DNA of 64,000 nt, taken from Podocnemis expansa (taxonomy: Eukaryota; Chordata; Testudines; Podocnemididae). The position numbers and the translations under genes were made by a program. The notes beneath the pieces are model-generated. The model did no database searches, had not been told where the DNA came from, and was given only the letters and a program-made list of their open reading frames with translations. This document shows, piece after piece, positions 35,546 to 48,857 of the stretch; position 1 is the stretch's first letter, and every line of letters begins with the position of its first letter. Location of the stretch: the NCBI GenBank assembly GCA_007922195.1, contig ML681963.1, positions 58,568,584 to 58,632,583 on the forward strand. The letters are read 5' to 3'.

Positions 35546-35896
35546 GTTTGCAAAAATCCCAGACAAGAGATGCAACAAAACTACTACACTGATTAATGTA
35601 TCCTCACTGGAGGGTCAGACCACCAGCAACACTGCAGCATTTTGTATGCCTTACTAAATGCACCTTCAACAAGTAGTAAGAAAACAACACCAACAGCTGC
35701 CACTTTGGACCTAAAAGACAGCCCCCTTGTGGTACATAAAAAATATAGCAGAGCCTACATCTGTCCTCACAAGAGCTGATCAATAGAGCAGAAGAAAAAA
35801 AGAAGAATGACTTGACTGAAGCAAAATCAAAACAAGTCTGGAATACCATCTGGATGGGAATTCTGGTGACTGGCACAGTCCAGTTATTACTGTGTT

Positions 35897-35927
<31 letters not shown>

Positions 35928-35932
35928 GAAAC
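35897..35932. repeat. (AAAAG)n simple repeat
   Basis: Seven or so AAAAG units with one A insertion. Confidence 0.97.
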
Positions 35933-36280
35933 AATACACTCTGAGGAACAAACCTTACCTTGTGTTTTTGAGGAAGGGAGTTAGTATTTGCGACTAAGGA
36001 TTTTAAGGACAAAGCAATTGCAGAAGGCACAAATTCCAGCTCTACGTGAGCCAAGAAGCTTTACCACTTGTCTAAAATTTAAATATGAAAAGGTAGGGAA
36101 GCACACAAGGAGGGGGCTTCCAGGCATCACCCCCTGAGATATCATTTCATTGGCTCAGTGATGTAATTTACACAAACTCTCATATTGTTTTCTGCCATGA
36201 AGGAGTTCTTGCTGTAGCATCATGCAAATGCTATTTCTCCTTTGGTGTCACTGGCACAAAAGACCAACCCAGAAATTTCA

Positions 36281-36448
36281 CCAAAACAAACAAAGAATCT
36301 TGTGCCATTTAAAAGACTAACAAATTTATTTATTGCATGAAGTTTCCCACGAAAGCTCATGCAATAAATATGTTTGTTAGTCTTTAAGTGCCACAGGACT
36401 TGTTGTTTGTTTTGCTGAACTAGATTGACATGGCCACGCCTTTGGAAC
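36281..36448 (-). mobile_element. Fold-back retroelement, inverted dimer
   Basis: The right half, read on the minus strand, has head, arm and the start of the body. The left half is a second, headless arm in the opposite orientation ('cttgtgccatttaaaagact' facing 'agtctttaagtgccacagg'). The two meet in the body near 36340. Confidence 0.82.
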
Positions 36449-36647
36449 TAGGAATTTCAGGCTCCATAGAGCCAGCTGTCAGCTAAAATCTCAGTGTTAC
36501 TGTAATCTGCAAAGAGTGATTTGGAAAAATGCTATGTGATGTTATCTGACTCAGCAGCAGGAGAAGAACCAGAAAAAGGTGATGCTTGATTTAACATGGA
36601 TATGATACTTGATATTTTATTTTTAGATAGATAGATAGCTATCGCTA

Positions 36648-36687
36648 GCCATGTAGTAGGTATATATACGGCTACCTACTACATGGC
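36648..36687. repeat. Perfect 15-bp inverted repeat, 10-nt loop
   Basis: GCCATGTAGTAGGTA (36648-36662) is the exact complement of TACCTACTACATGGC (36673-36687). It follows a short (TAGA)n run. Confidence 0.95.
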
Positions 36688-36699
36688 AATGTGGTATGC

Positions 36700-36870
36700 T
36701 CAGTGTAGCACCATTCATCAGAGGCTCAGTGCTTTGTACTCCAAAAGGCAGTCCAGCTTTTTAAACCCCAGTATGCAGACAAACTGAGGCAAAGAGAATG
36801 AAATGATATGCCCAAAGTCTCACAATGACCCAGTGGTTGAGCTGGGAATAGGAACAGATTCTGACTGTGA
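36700..36870. repeat. MIR/L2-like fossil
   Basis: 'cagacaaactgaggcaaag' and 'atgcccaaagtctcacaatg' and 'ttgagctgggaatagga' follow the order of the MIR core and tail in antisense. It is diverged. Confidence 0.55.
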
Positions 36871-37148
36871 TCTTCCTTACACCTGCATAAATTTGGATTA
36901 ACCTCTGAATTAATTTCCTTTACATTGGAATAAAACCATAGAGGTAATATTCAGAACCCTGTTCTCTGCTCTAGCAAGTAAAACACAAGAACTAAGCTAT
37001 TAGGACCTGATATAAAGGCCTGAATATCCTCTTGCTTGCCTTCATGATGATCTGCCAACAGTAATGAGTGGAACCAAAGCACTTAAAATGCCTGATCTTC
37101 ATCCCCTTTACCACCAGGATGGCAAATAAACAGGCATTTATAATCTCA

Positions 37149-37421
37149 GGGGATATCCACACTACAGTCATGAGGGTCATGTAGACATACTCAAACTAGC
37201 TTTAATTTAGGAAGCTCAGGTACCCGTAGCAGTGAAGCCACCACAGCATGGACTTCCACATGGACTGGGAAATCCTACGTGGACCACTGAGAAATTATTC
37301 AAGGGGGTAGCTTGCAGTGAAGCCCAGGCTACTGCCACTTCACTGCTTGACTGATTGAAGTGAACTCAGGGATGTCAAGGCAGTTGCAATCACACCTTGT
37401 TACTGCAGTGTGGACATACTC
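37149..37421. mobile_element. DNA-transposon-like element with inverted ends
   Basis: The left end GGGGATATCCACACTACAG is answered by CTGCAGTGTGGACATACTC. The interior is not palindromic and is not related to types A or B. No clear flanking duplication. Confidence 0.55.
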
Positions 37422-39395
37422 TAAGCCAGTTAGCTGACAGCTTTTTCTCTACCTAGTAACAACATGATCTGTGGACTGGAAGACTGTTATTCTGCTGCCA
37501 CAGCATCCTACGCTGTATATAACAGGCTTTGGAGTGAACTCATGTGTGGAGGAGATGTAATTAGGACTGTAACAGCTCCCACAGTGTTTAAAGTTGTACC
37601 TGTGAAATGGGAGCAGAACTTCTGGCAGGCATAGTAAATGCATTTTAAGTGACCTGTTGAGCCAGATGGTTGCTGTGCTGGTAGATAAACATCACCAGAG
37701 AAGCAGAAGAAGCTTTAGGACCTGGATTCCCCACTGCCTAGCACTGTATCGGTATCTCTACCCCAGTATCACGCACAACCACTGAAAGACTTGTATACTC
37801 ACGTTGCACTCATGTAAATGAGGCTTCGGGTATCAGACAATGGAGACTGCAGACCTTAGAGACCAATTTACCATCTTTGAGTTTAACTCTTGATGTTCAT
37901 ATATGGAAGAACAAGAGGTGAATTTGAAGTGGATGATGACATCTGAGGACATTAAATATTTTAAAACAATAAGATCAAGGCAGAAGTTAGTTAATTACTT
38001 AAGAGGAGACTCCCTCCCCCAAACTGAGGCTCTCCCATTGTCTCATCTCATCTGGTCTGTGAGGGACGGAGATATTGTGATGCCAGAAATGCCACAAAAA
38101 TATCCTAGCAATTTGCTCAGTGATTAAGTGCTGGAGATTTAGTGCAGTTTTATGTTAACATTTTCTCAGTTTTACTGACTTAAATTTAACACTAATTCCT
38201 AATAATCAACATGCATTTTAGTATAAAATGACTTATTTAGAGATATACTGCTTTGTTTTTCATGTGACAAACTGTGATTCAGGGAGTCCAAAGATAATTG
38301 TCTTTCCCCACTCAGATAACTCTGATTACAATGTATTTTAAGACAAATTCACTTAAATATGTCTTTGCTGGTGCTGTGCAGGACACATCAGGGCACAAGA
38401 GGAGATGCTGCTGGAGATGATGACTTTTTAAATAGGAGTATTTAATTCATATTTGAGTGAAGGGGTGAGATAAACCCACCATGGGAAAAGAATAAAGCTA
38501 GATATGGGGAAGAACAAGTGAACAGCATTGGACAAATAGTGTGAAAATTCCTGTCCCTGTTGTTTTCACTGTCCTTTTATTTTCTTGTTCCAGGCTAGAT
38601 ATTTTCTTAAGATGGAGGAATACAGTTTCAGTAAAGCTTTGCTGTGTATTCTATGAGGAAAGAATGGATGGTTTGTTTATTACAACTGAGAAAGGTAACC
38701 TAAATTCAAGGGAAATATTGGAAACCTATATGAAGGTAGCTTCCAGTAAGAACCCACGGGGGACAGGACAACAAAACCACTTTCAGGGAAAATCACAAAT
38801 AAAAGACCATGAGTTACTGCCGTTTGGGTCTATTGTAAATGTAAAAACTGATCCTGCCAAAACTGTTATGAGTTAGGAAGCCCAAGTCATCGCAAGTACA
38901 CCGTGAACTGGATCAGCATTCCTTGGGCTGGAAGTGTGTGCAGCTAGGAGAGCATGGGAGCTCTTCTTGTGCTGGAGTGGCCTTTTAATATTAATGAAAT
39001 GTTGGGAACTCCAGTGACATCTCTTTTCTGTAGTTAAGAGATCTCCTGTGAAGCAGTTGTTTTTTGAACATCCTTCCACAGTTTAAGGCAGACTAGCTTT
39101 ATCTGTCTTAAATATAAGACTAAGGAGACATTCCATAAGTTAGGCAAAAATGAGATTTACATGAGCCTTTTTTTACAAGCACTTTGGAAAACAAAATTAG
39201 TTTCAAGACATGCAGATCTGAAATTCATTTGTGCTTTGGGCATTTTACAGAAGTCTTGGACAAGAGATAGATGAGCTTCCCAAGACTTTTCTTTCAATAA
39301 GATTTCAAACCCCTCAGGACCAAAGGATGAGTATGTAAGGGATGTTAACGAAACTCACTGGCACTGTGCGTTTTCAAAATGCATTGTAAATCCTG
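37422..39395. other. No gene recognised
   Basis: Apparently unique. Frames at 37903-38127 (74 codons) and 38541-38876 (111 codons, plus strand, starting MKIPVPVVFTVLLFSC with a hydrophobic start) have no recognised family and no visible gene context. Confidence 0.35.
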
Positions 39396-39505
39396 ATTCC
39401 AGTCACGGGTGCTCTGGTGTAAATCAGGATAAACCATAATGGCATCAGTGGATTCACACTGGTGTAAAACTGATGGGCAGTCAGAATCAGGTCCTACAAC
39501 CCAGT
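39396..39505. repeat. Ancient amniote repeat fragment
   Basis: 'ctctggtgtaaatcaggata' , 'cactggtgtaaaactgatgg' and 'cagaatcaggtcct' match the common fossil pattern 'ccagtgtaaatcaggagtaa ... agatcagaatcaggcc'. Confidence 0.5.
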
Positions 39506-42500
39506 TCAAAAGCAGCCAAACATTTAAACTGTTAAAATGAATGCCAGAGGGGCAGACCCTTGGTGGGTGCAAACCAGGGTAGCTCTTCTGACTTCATTGA
39601 GCCCATGCTTATTTACAATGGCAGGGATCTGGCCCAGTGGGCTTTTTCTTCAAAAGGAAAATAAAGAAAGCAATTTTTGTCTCCGTGTGAGAAAGAATAT
39701 CTGAGCAACTGCTCGAATTGTGATGTGTACTTAACCAGGGACTCTCTGGAGCACCTCTCGCCTGCTCCATCTTCCTTATACACTCTCAGAGCCAGAGTTG
39801 GTTAGATAAGAGAGACAATGGTATCATTGCCCAATTTATTTAATATTTGACATTGCAGTGCTAGGAGAAGTTGAAAATTCTTTTCAATACAGTTTCATTT
39901 TCCAAAAGTAGTTTCAGGGAAAAATTGTGAATTTCCATTCACACACTGACTTAATCATGTCGCTGTATATTTTCCTTGCTGGAATCTTGGGTAATTGGCA
40001 GCACAAGGCAGCCTTTTATGAGATAACACCCTACACTAGTCCACTGTACTGTGGGACCACTAAGCTGGTAACTCACCTAACCAAGAACTGACAGAATACA
40101 CTGAAAATTGACAAAGAGAAAGAGAGATACATTTTTAAAGATAACCTGCAGGCAAATATAATATTTATACTTATTTATCCTCACAGCACACTCATAAGCC
40201 CCAAAACATGTCTAATGAGGTGGAATTGCAAAATGGCCATGAGTGCTACTTGCTTGGCTTCTCAGTGGTCTCTTAGCAGTCACATGTATCTATGTTCTTC
40301 AACTATGTGACTGCTGCAGGCTAAACTCCTGTAAGAAACGGTGAGAGCCTAAGCAAGTCCCAACTCCCAGTGGTATTCAGCCACAAAAATGCCAACCTAG
40401 GAAAAATGAGAAGACTGACAAAAAAAAGTTGCTGGGGCAATTAGACGCAGCAGAGAAAACTTAGTGTTCTTTGTAAGACTTTGCTTTCCAAATGCATCTA
40501 CTCAAACCAACGCCCATCCACAGCTTTTTGGGGTGACTGGTGTCTGTTGTTTTGGTATTCTGACAGAATTAGAAACATAAAAGGAATTGAAAAGTTGAAG
40601 AAAGGACTTAAATATCACAGGTGAATTAGCTGCAGTCAGGTCTATACTGTGCTTCTGCATGCCATTTCTGAGAACAGGAAAGACTACACATCCTATGACT
40701 TCAACATCCTAGATTCCAACTTTGAAGCACTCCCAACAAGAAAGTGTTTCTGGTATCCTGAAAAGCAATCTGGACTTTTTCAGGGAAGTAATTCAGCTTT
40801 TACCATTAAACTTAGATGCAGAATTAAAACAAGGGAATTTCTTCCAAGGTGATCAGACATCATCCTTGCTTAACAATGCTCACCCTGCTGACTTGCTTTG
40901 ATTATTTCCCTTTTGTCTTGATATCCTGAAATTTTTGTTTAGACATTAAAATGCCCCTCCTGTAGGTGTCTGCCACTTCAGAAGTTTTATAGGTCACAAT
41001 GCAGCAAGGGAAATCTAGGCAGCTACAGTGACTAGGTTCTAAAAGAGGCCAACATTTCCAAACACAGGAGCTTAGTTAAGCAGCAGCTTTATACACAGGC
41101 ACATAAATATGCAGCTTGATTTTCAGGGATGCTAATAAGCATCTATAGTTTCCAGTGGGGTTAGTGCACATTAGGCACCTGAATTTGAAACATATGGTCC
41201 AAGTGGCCAGATCCGCATAGGAACTCTGTCTGCCACCCTCCATCTCTACACCCCTAGAAACTTCCACTTTTAAGTTAGTGGTTTTAGAGCTATCTAATGA
41301 ACCTTCCTGTAGCTATGTAACTTGGATGCTCTGTGAATGATGGGATAAGTGCAATGTACACATATGTAAACTATACATTTGCACACACACAGTGAACTCA
41401 CAACCCACAAAAGGTAAGCAGAAAAAAATGGAATAGGGCCTTATTTACAACACTACTAAGACTTAAGAAGCCCCTTCATAGACTGAACTTGGTGACACAA
41501 AGAATTTAAAGCCATGGCAAGTGAGGTCTCTGACAGGTTTAGTTTTTATTGTCATACATCTTTAAAATGACTACCAAGTTTCTTCTTGCTATGATAGCTG
41601 ACAAGACCCAACAGGCTGCTGTGCTGATTGATTTTCAGAAGTGATTGGCACCCAAAACTTCATCTGGAGAGCTGCAGGTACAGCGTAAACAAGATCCTGC
41701 ATTCTTATTGCTGTTTTTTTGGACAAGAGCACCTCATGTCATTTTGTCTTCTCAGTGCAGCTTGTTGCAAGTATATGGCACATAAGACATTAATACCTAT
41801 TATAGTCTGTGGGAGACAGTATCTAGTTACTTTTAAATCTATTGTATGAATGATTCATTCACATTCTGTTGGACAGCTTAAAAGCCCACATAGTAATATT
41901 TCCAACAGATGCTGTGTCACATTGTTGACTACAGAAGGTGTAACCTAAAAATGCTGCATTCTATCCTTCACTTATAAAGTGGAAACCACTAATTCAAGAT
42001 CTTGAAACTAACTACTGTAAATGGTGAAGGTAATGCCTGTTTAATATTTCTCTTCCCTCTAACACTACAGGTTTCACCCTGCATGCTTTCATTGCTGGTG
42101 TTGACATTGTGTACATGGTCTGTATATTTCATTATTAGGTGACGGCAGAAACATTATCTTCCCAAGTGGAAAGAGGTAGCCCTTAGTCATCTTCTGCTTC
42201 AAAAATTTTTTGTAAACATTTATGCAAATAAATAATAAAGAAAATGAAAAGATTCTATGTGGCTTCTCATACTTCTTCCTCCTGATATGTATTGCCAGAC
42301 TAATGCTGACCAGTCCTGTAATACGGAAACTGAATGATGGCCTGTTGCCTAACAAACCAGTCTAATGCCAGGCTTTCCCATTTTAAAGTGTTTACATGAA
42401 AAATAATAATCTCAACACATATTTGAAAATTTCACTGGAGATAACAGATAGGCCCTTTGCATGTATTTCTGATCTCCTGTAGAAAACTTGCCGTATTCTA

Positions 42501-43397
42501 GATCTGGAGACAATATTTTAGTAGCTTAGTCTTCTTGATTGATTCTCTAGTCTTTCCCTTTCAAGATATAGCATCTAATCTATCCCAGGCCAAAGTGACA
42601 GAAAAATTTTGACAATTCAAGTCATCAGAAAGGTCATGGTAAAAATACATTCCTACATTTTAGTCTGGTTCAAACCACACAGAGGAATGGTACCAAAGCA
42701 GAAGAGCCACAGGAACCAGGCACATGACAATTTCTTTGCCTCCTTGACTGACCTGCAGAGTCCAACATTATTCTGTGGGCTCCTGAAAATTTCTAAATGA
42801 GGAAAGAATATGCCACCATCCTAACACAGACGCAAGCCTGTTGGTTTCTAAGACGCTTGCCCCAATAGCCTGTGACAACAAGGGACAGTGCAATGGGCTG
42901 AGCATTAGCTCTATGTATTATTCTGGCCTTTCTCATGTAGTACAGTGGCATGCCCACCTGTGTCCATGCAGGTGATCTTTTCAAGCTGGACTGGCTTGCA
43001 ACAGTGACACAGCTTAAAGCTCTGCCATACAAAGTCTCTGACATTACTCAACCCTACTTACCAATAGATCAGCATGTAGCCCAAAGGGTAAAATGAAGGA
43101 TCTCTGCCATATAGATCCTTCCATGTTGTATGTGCAGTAGTATGTATCTGGGGGTCATAAGGAGATTTTTAAAATTGTGTTTTTATTTAATGATCTCTCT
43201 GTCACTTTCCAACCATATAAATATGAAAACTCCACTAAGTCCTAGGCACTGGTGAGGAGACTAACTTGAGTGGTGATACCTTGTACCTTAGCTCTTTGAA
43301 CATTGGCAACTCATTCCCCTCTAGTCTTTGTCTTGTCATCTCCTGATACTGATTTTCCCCACCTCAATTTATATTGCCTGCTTGAAGCTAGTGACAG
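39506..43397. other. Mostly unique AT-rich DNA, no gene
   Basis: Nearly 4 kb without recognisable transposon ends. Frames do not exceed 88 codons. No exon-like pattern is seen on either strand. Confidence 0.4.
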
Positions 43398-43400
43398 ACT

Positions 43401-43903
43401 GGCTATGTCTACACTTAGAGCATTAGTATGAATTAACCTACTTCAAACTAATTAATTTGAACTAATAATGGGTAATTCGAATTCAATTAATTTGAACTAA
43501 CACAGCCCATCTAGAAATCCAAATCAAACTAGCAGGTCCATGGACAGGACTTGCTAGCTCGATTTAGGAAGGGGCACCATGGGAAGTGTGGCAACATGGC
43601 ACTCAAGAAGAGCCATGCCCCCACCCACTACATAGAAAGAGGAAGGCATCCTGGGAAGAGGAAGGGAAAACCATGTTAATTCAAACTAACAGTTCAAATT
43701 AACGGGGCTCCATTGGGTTAATTTGCACCAACAAGTTCAAATTAACCATTACTTCAAAGTTAAGTGAGGTTTTATAACTTTGAAATAACCGTTCATTCCT
43801 CTGAAGTACAGAATTCTTTAGTGCAAACTAATGGAAGCTGGTGTAGCCATGCATTAATTTAGTTCGAATTAATCCAAACTAAATCGTAAGTATAGACACA
43901 GCC
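43401..43903. mobile_element. Palindromic MITE, type B copy 5
   Basis: The ends GGCTATGTCTACACTTA and TAAGTATAGACACAGCC are flanked by a perfect ACT duplication (43398-43400, 43904-43906). The interior is longer than in other type B copies and includes a non-palindromic part (about 43560-43680). Confidence 0.88.
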
Positions 43904-43949
43904 ACTGTGATCAGGTGTCCCCAGCTACCAACTATTCTTTTATTTAAAC

Positions 43950-44235
43950 CAGGGACTTCCAAGCTATGGTCTGTGAACCATTGATGTCTGCATGGAGCTG
44001 GCTAGTCACACAGTAATGGCTCTTTTCTTGCAAACTCACATTAGAAGAGACAAAACACACTGAACACTTTCCTGACATGCATTTTCCATGTAAGCACAGT
44101 TGTTATCTAAAAACATCCTTATAGCAATTAGAGCAAATGGGAGGGGAGGTAGCATGTGTGACAGCCAATAGGAGGGGAGCTTTTCACAGTGTGACCAATC
44201 TTTATATGAAAGTGTGATCCATCTTATGAAGAAAT
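43950..44235 (+). mobile_element. Possible hAT fragment
   Basis: CAGGGACTTCCAAGCTATGG resembles a decayed hAT left end (CAGGGGTTCCCAAAC type). The right end is not identified, so the boundary is a guess. Confidence 0.35.
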
Positions 44236-44339
44236 TTGAGAGTGGACTTCAATTAGCCATGTACAACAGGGCAGAAATTTTGAGTGGGAAGCAGCTGTTT
44301 TGCTGTTTGAGACTATGGCAGGAAAGCAGCAGACAAATT

Positions 44340-44475
44340 CCAGTCCCAATTAAGCCAGCAACTCTCTCTATAATCTTGGGCAAGTCACTTAACCTCTCTG
44401 TGCCTCAACCTCCTTATATGTAATATAAGGATAATGGTCATGAATCACCTAGAAGTAAAAGTGCTTTGAGGTCCA
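44340..44475 (+). repeat. MIR-like core-SINE fragment
   Basis: 'cttgggcaagtcacttaacc' then 'tctctgtgcctcaacctcc', 'taaggataatgg' and 'aaagtgctttgag' follow the MIR consensus in order. Confidence 0.8.
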
Positions 44476-45289
44476 AAACTGAAAATTGGTGTATGATGTG
44501 TGCGAACAGTAAATTAAATTGATTAAAGGAAAACAGTGGGTGCTTTTTACCATCATTCGCCACAGTGCTTACAGGCCCTTAGGTTGAGTGCTGTAGTTAA
44601 GGCCAGATCTAACAAATCAAACAAAATTACCATTCTTGCTTGAACTACGTAATATCTTATTTAGAAAATATATATTACATTTTAATGTATCTTTGACTTC
44701 TTTTAGCTCTCTGCACTCCTGCTTTGCTATTCTAGTCTGTTTGATCTGTGTTCTGGTTAATTAATTTATTCCAATTATTTAACTCCATTCTAATTTTTCC
44801 ATATTGTCTTCATGCCATTCTTTTCTTTGTGTCTCCTTCTATTTGACTCCTTTTGTACTCACTTCTCTGCATCCTTCTCTTTTCTCTTCTCTGCTTCTCC
44901 CATTTATCATCATATATGGAAAACATACCCTAATACCTCTGGAGAAAAATAATCCAAATAAAAGATTCTTGGTGAAAGAGAAGATCCTGGAAAGCTGAGA
45001 TTCTGCAAAAGTTTTAGCTAAGACAGCAGCTAGCGGATTAGATAATGAGTTTGTAATGAGATATGCCTAGAGAAAAGCCTAATGTAGTCTTGGGCTACCT
45101 GTAAAAAGATATCACTTCATGTCACAGAACATGGAGATGAAACTACCTTTTTATAGGATGCTAGTGTTTTATCTAAAATGGAATGCTGCATCCATTTCTG
45201 TGCTATGTGTTGTCAGAAACATCTGTCTGTCTGTCCAGGAATTTATGTAACTCTCATTGCCATAGTAGCTGTCACAGAGACATTGACAA
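44476..45289. other. No gene recognised
   Basis: A T/C-rich part (44690-44910) gives a 64-codon frame that is only low complexity. Confidence 0.4.
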
Positions 45290-45600
45290 GGCAGAGGGAG
45301 TTCAAAGAAGAAGAACAGAAATGATAGGAGGGCTAAAGGGACAATTATGAAGAAATATTAAAAGGGTTGAATATGTTCAGCATGACTGGAAGGGCCCTCA
45401 GGCTCATGATAGGGGTCTGCAGGGAAGGAGAAGAGCTATTTAGTTTCATTAACAGGGGAATAAAATGAGCATCAATGGAATGAAATTAAACCAGGAAAGA
45501 ATTAAGGCTGAATTTCCGAACTATTATTGTGGAACTGTCACCTGGTAAAAGGCTTGGAAGACTCATGGCTTTGGACTTCCATTGCAAAGCCCAGGAAATA
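45290..45600 (+). mobile_element. Probable decayed CR1-type LINE 3' coding end
   Basis: 'ggagaagagctatttagttt', 'aaattaaaccaggaaagaat' and 'ggaactgtcacctggtaaaag' follow the order of the last part of a CR1 polymerase gene. Translation in the relevant frame is full of stops. Call by eye only. Confidence 0.4.
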
Positions 45601-46976
45601 CCCTTTACTGCCACAGCAAGATGTTCTGGAAGATCCTTCACTGGCACCAGTAAGGTAGGTTGGAAGAGCTGATGGCTCTGAGGTTACCTGGTTAGAGTAT
45701 TTGCCAGCATTTATTAACTGCCCAGAGAAGCACTGTGGTTTGCAGTGGCATTGAACTGGTCTGAGTTTGTTTTCTGCATATCTCTGTTAGAAATAAATTC
45801 TAAGACAGGAATGCATATTAGTCTACAAATCCTACCTCCAAAATAATCAAATCAAATTAACATAGGCCTCATTCCAATGCATTTCTTCTCTCTGATGGAA
45901 ATCAATAAAGGATGCAAATACTGAAATTCCTGCATTACCTTCTGTTCAAGAGCATAAGATGCACATCCAGCCCTTATACATAATGAGGTTTATTTGATAC
46001 TTGGTCACATTGCAGTCAGTGTTAATAAAAATATACTATAAATAATTAACAATAATTTAAATATTCATATGTTGTTGGGGGCAAGGCCTTTTATCAGGCA
46101 TTTGAGGATACATTAGTGAAACATGATGTATTTCACCAAGGTTGACTTTATCCTAAAAATGCTACCCTGGTGCATAGAGTAATAAGATATCAGAGTGGCC
46201 AGCAGACAGTTTGTTAATATATAACTGCAATATTCTTACTTGATAAACTACAATTTCATAAATGGCTGATGCATATGAGCAAGCTTAAAACTATATTGGA
46301 AGCATTAATTTAATTTGACTAATGCTTATATATATTTTATACATTTTTATCTTTTTATAATTCTTTCTTTTATATTCAGAAAGGAACATTTTTCAGTGTT
46401 GAAAATGCAGCACGAAAATGTCACCTCAAATTGTCACTTAAAAGTTACCATGAAAGGCTTAGATTTTTAGTGGTAAATATCAGTAAACATTGATTTCACC
46501 ACACACAAAACCATCAAAAATATATTTCCATTGATAATAATTAAAATATATAGCTAGGAAAGAAAAAATACTTTTTGAGAATTTATTAGAATCAAAATCC
46601 AGTTATTCAGACTTTTGAATTAGACTTGTTACAAATGGGCTAAAGAATGAATAGAAAAATTGGTATGAATTTGTCAATGTAAGGATTTTTACTTTGCATA
46701 TTTTTACATGATGTTGACAGTTTGTGTTTTGATAGTATATAAAGCTTAAGCTGTTTGAATTTCACTGTTAACTATCATTAAATAATTGTCTGATCCTCCC
46801 ACCCATAATTTTACACAGTTAGAAAAATTTAAATCAATAAAAATCTTTTAAAAGTGCTTAAAATAAATCTTCATAACTGTCAAAATAAATATAAACCCCA
46901 CTGAACTCTGCCAAGTCTATCTAACAACAGAACAGTCCATGGTGTCCCCCAGACAAGCCCGAGTGCTATAGTTTCC
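45601..46976. other. AT-rich unique DNA, no gene
   Basis: Very AT-rich from 46020 to 46880. A less AT-rich block near 46075-46270 ('ccttttatcaggcatttgag', 'caccaaggttgactttatcc') stands out as possible conserved noncoding sequence. Confidence 0.35.
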
Positions 46977-46989
46977 TTTCTTGTAAATC

Positions 46990-47106
46990 AAACAAGGAGT
47001 CCTGTGGCATTTTCAAAGACTAATGCATTTATCTGTTAATCTTTAAAAAATGCCACAGGACTCCTTGTTTGTTTTGCTGAACAAGACTGACATGGCTACC
47101 CCTCTG
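46990..47106 (-). mobile_element. Fold-back retroelement, inverted dimer with 13-bp TSD
   Basis: The whole unit is flanked by TTTCTTGTAAATC at 46977-46989 and 47107-47119. The left half is an arm in plus orientation (CAAGGAGTCCTGTGGCAT); the right half is the inverted arm plus head (ATGCCACAGGACTCCTTG, then 'gctgaacaagactgacatgg'). The duplication encloses both halves, so the inverted dimer went in as one event or arose during it. Confidence 0.92.
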
Positions 47107-47119
47107 TTTCTTGTAAATC

Positions 47120-48473
47120 TTCAGGTGTAGGTAATTTGACTAGGCATTTGGACAGAAAACCAGTGTTAAGGATCTGTTCTCCTACCCATGGGTGCACATC
47201 ACTTGATATTAATCGGATGTGCACCTACACAGCAGAGGAAAAAACTGCTGTATTTAAGAGGAGATATATTTATTTATTTAGAGATGCAGGAGAAATGGTG
47301 CCTATCTCCTTAGGTAGACTGCATTACGAAAATCCATCGTCCTCGATTCAAATAGACAGTACTGGGAACTGAATTCAGCAAATACACCTAGCCATGTGCT
47401 TAAATGCCATTGAATTTTAACATGTGCTTATATGCTTTGCAAAGAACCTACATTAATGTGATAATAAGGAGGCTACAGTTACAACTTTTAGAATCTGAAA
47501 ATGCAGAAGACAGAGTATGTATGGTATAAGCCCAGTCACATTTGCACATATGTACCATCTTCTACTCCTGCTTTTTTCTTGGCAAAAGAGAGACCTAATA
47601 TATTTCAGACATGTTAAACTTACACAATGAATGATGAAGGATGTGCCAGGTGAGCAGGGGAATAGGTTGTGGCTGAGTAAGCCACCTATGTGGGCTGCAT
47701 ATATTTGGCTTTTAGCAAAAAGATGAGGTTTTAGCTACTGAAAAAGTTACTTCACATAATGAACAAAACAAATTTCTTTAGTAGGAAATTCTTGACAGGT
47801 AAATTGTAATAAACCCAATAAGGTTTGCAACATGTTTCCTAATTAATTAGAAATGCCTTCTCTAATTGATCTGGCATTTTCTGCAGTACTGTATTACACT
47901 GGACATTTGATGGCTAGGAATTCCTGTCCCTGTCCTGCAAATCAGGGTATGTGGATCGCATTTCAGCTCAGAAGGGACTTTACTCATCGTCTTCATATAT
48001 ATACTGTTTGCTTTAATAAGAGGCTAAACGGCTGCCCTTGAGATGGATGGTTTTCCTTCCTGCTATTCAGGAGGAGCTTAAATGTGATCAGTCTTATTGT
48101 ACTTTACCTCTTGTTTATATTCACAGAAACGAAGCAAACAATCCATTCTAGGTCATTGTAAACCAGGAAAACAAATAGAGTGAATTCCATTGGTTTCTCT
48201 CTCTCGCCCTAAATTCCACTGCATGACACCAACTGCTTTGACCTATCACACCAGTTTCTCCAACTTCATAGCTTTGGTTTGTATGTATATGAATTGACTA
48301 AAAAAAGTAGAGGCTCATGGAATCCTCAATCTTTCAGCTCCCTCCATCCTTCCCAGTACCCATAACAGGTTTGGGCAGGATGAGCAGATGGTGGACAATA
48401 CCATGATATAGGTGGCCCCCATTGATGTGCCTCCCCAGAAGTCACTCCTAATTTGGCTCCACTCAGCAAAATC
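47120..48473. other. No gene recognised
   Basis: Short open frames only (up to 78 codons). No transposon ends noticed. Confidence 0.4.
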
Positions 48474-48476
48474 AAA

Positions 48477-48857
48477 GGCTGTGTTCACACAGCCCTCTTA
48501 TTTCGAAACAACAGAGGTTGTTTCAAAATAAGATTTAGGCTGTTCACACGACGCACAGTTGTTTTGAAACAATGGTGTTGTTTCGAAACAAGTTAAACCC
48601 CATGCAGGGACGAAACAACGTTGTTTCAAAACTATTGTTTCGAAACAACGCTGTGCGAACATGTTGTTTCGAAACAACGGTGACTTGTTTCAAAATAACT
48701 GTTGCCTAAACCTGCTATTTCACTTTGAGCTTTTTTCCTTAATTCGAATTAACAAACTGTTAATTCGAATTAAGTTATTTCGAAATAAGGTGTTATTTCG
48801 ATACAAGTTGTTTTGAAACAACCATATCAAAATAACCCCCTATGTGTGAACACAGTC
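48477..48857. mobile_element. Palindromic MITE, type A copy 2
   Basis: It starts GGCTGTGTTCACACAG and ends TGTGTGAACACAGTC. It runs parallel to 3729-4130 over its whole length with mostly CpG-decay differences. No matching flanks are visible at the right end. Confidence 0.85.

Noticed and set aside
44690..44998. Signal-peptide-like hydrophobic frame
   Set aside because: It is a translation of a T/C-rich low-complexity tract.
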